NCBI RefSeq assembly: GCF_025716945.1
Contig: NZ_JAOVZT010000017.1
Span: forward strand, 1 to 58,993
Source: Geodermatophilus sp. YIM 151500
Lineage (GTDB): Bacteria > Actinomycetota > Actinomycetes > Mycobacteriales > Geodermatophilaceae
Direction of reading: 5' to 3'
DNA: 58,993 bases
The position numbers were made by a program, and so were the translations under genes. Shown here one piece after another: positions 57,319-58,993 of this stretch (its first letter is position 1; every line of letters starts with the position of its first letter). The notes beneath the pieces were generated by a model. The model saw nothing but the letters and a program-made list of their open reading frames with translations, was not told where the DNA came from and made no database searches.

Positions 57319-58145
57319 CAGACCTCCCCCTCCGCCGCTGCTCCCAGCGGCGTCCGTCCGGCGTTCCGTCGCGCCTTCCGTGGCGCCTGCCACGTCGTCG
57401 CCCCCGAGGCGCCCGGGACCTCTGGGGCTGGTGTGACTTCCGAATGCTGACCGGAGGGTAGGGGCCGGTCGCCGAAGATCGCGGTTCCGACACGCACGAC
57501 GGTCGCCCCGGCCGCGATGGCCTCCTCCAGGTCGCCGCTCATCCCCGCCGACAGCTCGGTCGCCTCCGGGTGGTCGGCGCGCACCTGCGCGGCGAGCTCG
57601 GCCAGCGCCGCGAACGCGGGCCCCGGCTCGATCCCGCGGGGTGCGACCGCCATCAACCCGCGCAGCCGCAGCCCGGCGGCGGCGGCCACGGCGTCTGCCA
57701 GCCCCGGCACGTCCGCGGGCGGCGCCCCGCCGCGCGCCGCCAGCGTGCCGCTCGGTCCGCCGAGGTCGACCTGCACGAAGACGTCGACCGGCCGGCCGGC
57801 TCCGGTGCCGGCCCGGCCGAGGGCGGCCACCAAGGACGCCCGGTCGACCGAGTGGACGACCGCCCCGAGCCGGGCGACGGCGGCGGCCTTGTTCCGCTGC
57901 AGCTGGCCGACGAAGTGCCAGCGCAGGTCCAGCCCGGCCAGCTCGGCGGCCTTGGCGGTCAGCTCCTGGGCGCGGTTCTCGGCGAAGTCGGTCTGGCCGA
58001 GGGCGGCCAGCGCGGCGACGTCGGCGGCCGGCCAGGTCTTGCTCACCGCGAGCAGCGCCACCGCGGCGGGGTCGCGGCCGGCGCGGCGCGCAGCCGCATC
58101 GATGCGCGCCCGCACCGCGTGCAGGTTCTCCTCGAGCCGGGCCAC
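57318..58145 (-). CDS. yggS: YggS-family PLP homeostasis protein
   Basis: 275 residues, alanine-racemase-like TIM barrel. PLP lysine is in [45 protein letters not shown] and VRVGTAIFG are the family motifs. A 40-residue tail after GDRPLPSGQ is not part of the usual fold. GTG 58143-58145 with AGGAT at 8 bases. Confidence 0.94.
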   Translation of the reverse strand: MARLEENLHAVRARIDAAARRAGRDPAAVALLAVSKTWPAADVAALAALGQTDFAENRAQELTAKAAELAGLDLRWHFVGQLQRNKAAAVARLGAVVHSVDRASLVAALGRAGTGAGRPVDVFVQVDLGGPSGTLAARGGAPPADVPGLADAVAAAAGLRLRGLMAVAPRGIEPGPAFAALAELAAQVRADHPEATELSAGMSGDLEEAIAAGATVVRVGTAIFGDRPLPSGQHSEVTPAPEVPGASGATTWQAPRKARRNAGRTPLGAAAEGEV

Positions 58146-58200
58146 GCCCGCGATCCTCCCCCGGGTCGGCCCGCGAGCGGCGCCGGACAGCGGGTCGTCG

Positions 58201-58932
58201 TCAGCCGAGCCAGACCAGGCCGGCCTGGCGACCGGTGACGCCATCGCGCCGGTGCGAGAACAGCCGGCGGTCCTCGACGGTGCAGCGGGGGTCGTGCACG
58301 ACCTCGGCGACGCCCAGCCCGCGGAGCACGCCGTCCAGCCCGGCGCGCAGGTCCAGACCGGGCGTGCCGCGCCGGGTGCGGACGGCGCCGTCCGGGGCGA
58401 CGGCGGCCACCTCGGCCCGCATCGCCGCGGGCACCTCGTAGCACGCGCCGCAGACGGCGGGCCCGAGCAGCGCGGACAGCCGCTCGGGTCGGGCGCCGAG
58501 GCCGCGCATGGCCTCGACGGCCGCTGGCACGACGCCCAGCCGCAGGCCCTCCCGGCCGGCGTGCACCGCGGCCACGACACCCGCGACCGGATCGGCGAGC
58601 AGCACCGGCACGCAGTCGGCGGCGAGGACACCGAGGACCAGGCCCGTCGTCCGGGTGACCAGGGCGTCGGTGCTCGGCACCGGCTCGGGCCGGGGCCCGT
58701 CGACCACCGCGACGCCGGCGCCGTGGACCTGGGCCATCCAGACCAGCCGGTCGCCCGGGACGCCGAGCTCGCGGGCGACGCGCGCGCGGTTGGCCGCGAC
58801 GTCGTCGGGGTCGTCGCCGACGTGCGCACCCAGGTTGAAGCTGTCGTAGGGCGGACGCGACCGGCCGCCCCGCCGGTCGGTGACGACCCGGCGGGGCCGC
58901 ACCGCCGGCCGGGCGGCCGTCGTGGAGCTCAT
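58201..58932 (-). CDS. pgeF: PgeF (YfiH, laccase-domain) peptidoglycan editing / purine nucleosidase-like protein
   Basis: 243 residues from ATG 58930-58932; an upstream GTG at 58971 is possible. Metal and substrate residues: WMAQVHGAGV (His), VLAADCVPVLLADP (Cys), AAVHAGREGL (His), GPAVCGACYEV. Lies before yggS and sepF as in most actinobacteria, where ftsZ usually comes first. The 61 bp to the right edge do not contain a recognisable FtsZ C-terminus. Confidence 0.93.
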   Translation of the reverse strand: MSSTTAARPAVRPRRVVTDRRGGRSRPPYDSFNLGAHVGDDPDDVAANRARVARELGVPGDRLVWMAQVHGAGVAVVDGPRPEPVPSTDALVTRTTGLVLGVLAADCVPVLLADPVAGVVAAVHAGREGLRLGVVPAAVEAMRGLGARPERLSALLGPAVCGACYEVPAAMRAEVAAVAPDGAVRTRRGTPGLDLRAGLDGVLRGLGVAEVVHDPRCTVEDRRLFSHRRDGVTGRQAGLVWLG

Positions 58933-58993
58933 GAACGCGTCCCGATCTCGGAGAGGTGCTGGAACGGCCACCCTTCAGGGGCCCGCGCCGAGC

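Noticed and set aside
58933-58993. FtsZ 3' end at the right edge
   Set aside because: ftsZ is the usual gene before pgeF, but the 61 bp do not encode the typical FtsZ C-terminal peptide in any minus frame.

Overview
The window is very GC-rich (roughly three quarters G+C by eye) with GTG used as a start about as often as ATG. It carries the actinobacterial signatures of a mycothiol-type DinB-fold protein (TIGR03085-like), a type II isoleucyl-tRNA synthetase, SepF, DivIVA/Wag31, a dual-function PriA and a PHP-containing DnaE. Gene content and order suggest a member of Geodermatophilaceae (Blastococcus, Geodermatophilus or Modestobacter-like) or a close relative. This assignment is inference from protein style; no 16S gene is present. 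Almost all genes are on the minus strand, so the biological reading order runs from high to low coordinates.

Region 1 (right to left, 58,932 to 51,340) is the tail of the division cluster: pgeF, yggS, sepF, yggT and divIVA, closed by a perfect 20-bp hairpin. A small zinc-ligand membrane protein, the oppositely oriented ileS and a K+/H+ antiporter follow. Region 2 (49,741 to 42,106) is a carbohydrate module: a kinase-like DUF4032 protein, then a lipoprotein binding protein, two permeases and a MsmK/UgpC-type ATPase under a clear promoter, then a GH13 alpha-glucosidase. Region 3 (41,967 to 35,171) holds lspA, rluD, a CPBP protease, a GNAT acetyltransferase and the replicative polymerase dnaE. 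A DUF2567-like membrane protein and a plus-strand LON-domain protein follow.

Region 4 (33,325 to about 1) is the classic actinobacterial his-trp-lgt-gltBD run: hisD-hisC-hisB, a tiny membrane protein, hisH, then (after an accessory block) priA, a Rid-family gene, hisF, (a second accessory block) hisI, trpE, a Trp-operon membrane protein, trpC, trpB, trpA, lgt, gltB and gltD. trpF is absent from the trp run; PriA is expected to supply that isomerase step. The first accessory block (22,357-29,076) holds two SDRs, a nitroreductase, a TauE/SafE permease, a membrane M28 peptidase and a membrane-anchored molybdopterin oxidoreductase. The second (13,942-20,229) holds three small membrane proteins, a heterodimer-type ABC exporter pair with an operator-like palindrome, and the TIGR03085-like protein.

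Most genes here are core metabolism. The most interesting signals are regulatory or architectural. Around a dozen genes have an A-N3-T hexamer placed exactly 6 or 7 bases before the start codon, which looks like leaderless transcription. lspA appears to start at CTG. The two ABC exporter proteins share the residue pattern of one degenerate ATP site. A single polypeptide joins a histidine-rich membrane domain to a sulfite-oxidase-fold Moco domain through an internal twin-arginine motif. Several 15-28 bp tandem repeats sit in intergenic or gene-end positions. At the left edge the gltD frame fails to stop, and another frame reads like pyruvate kinase.
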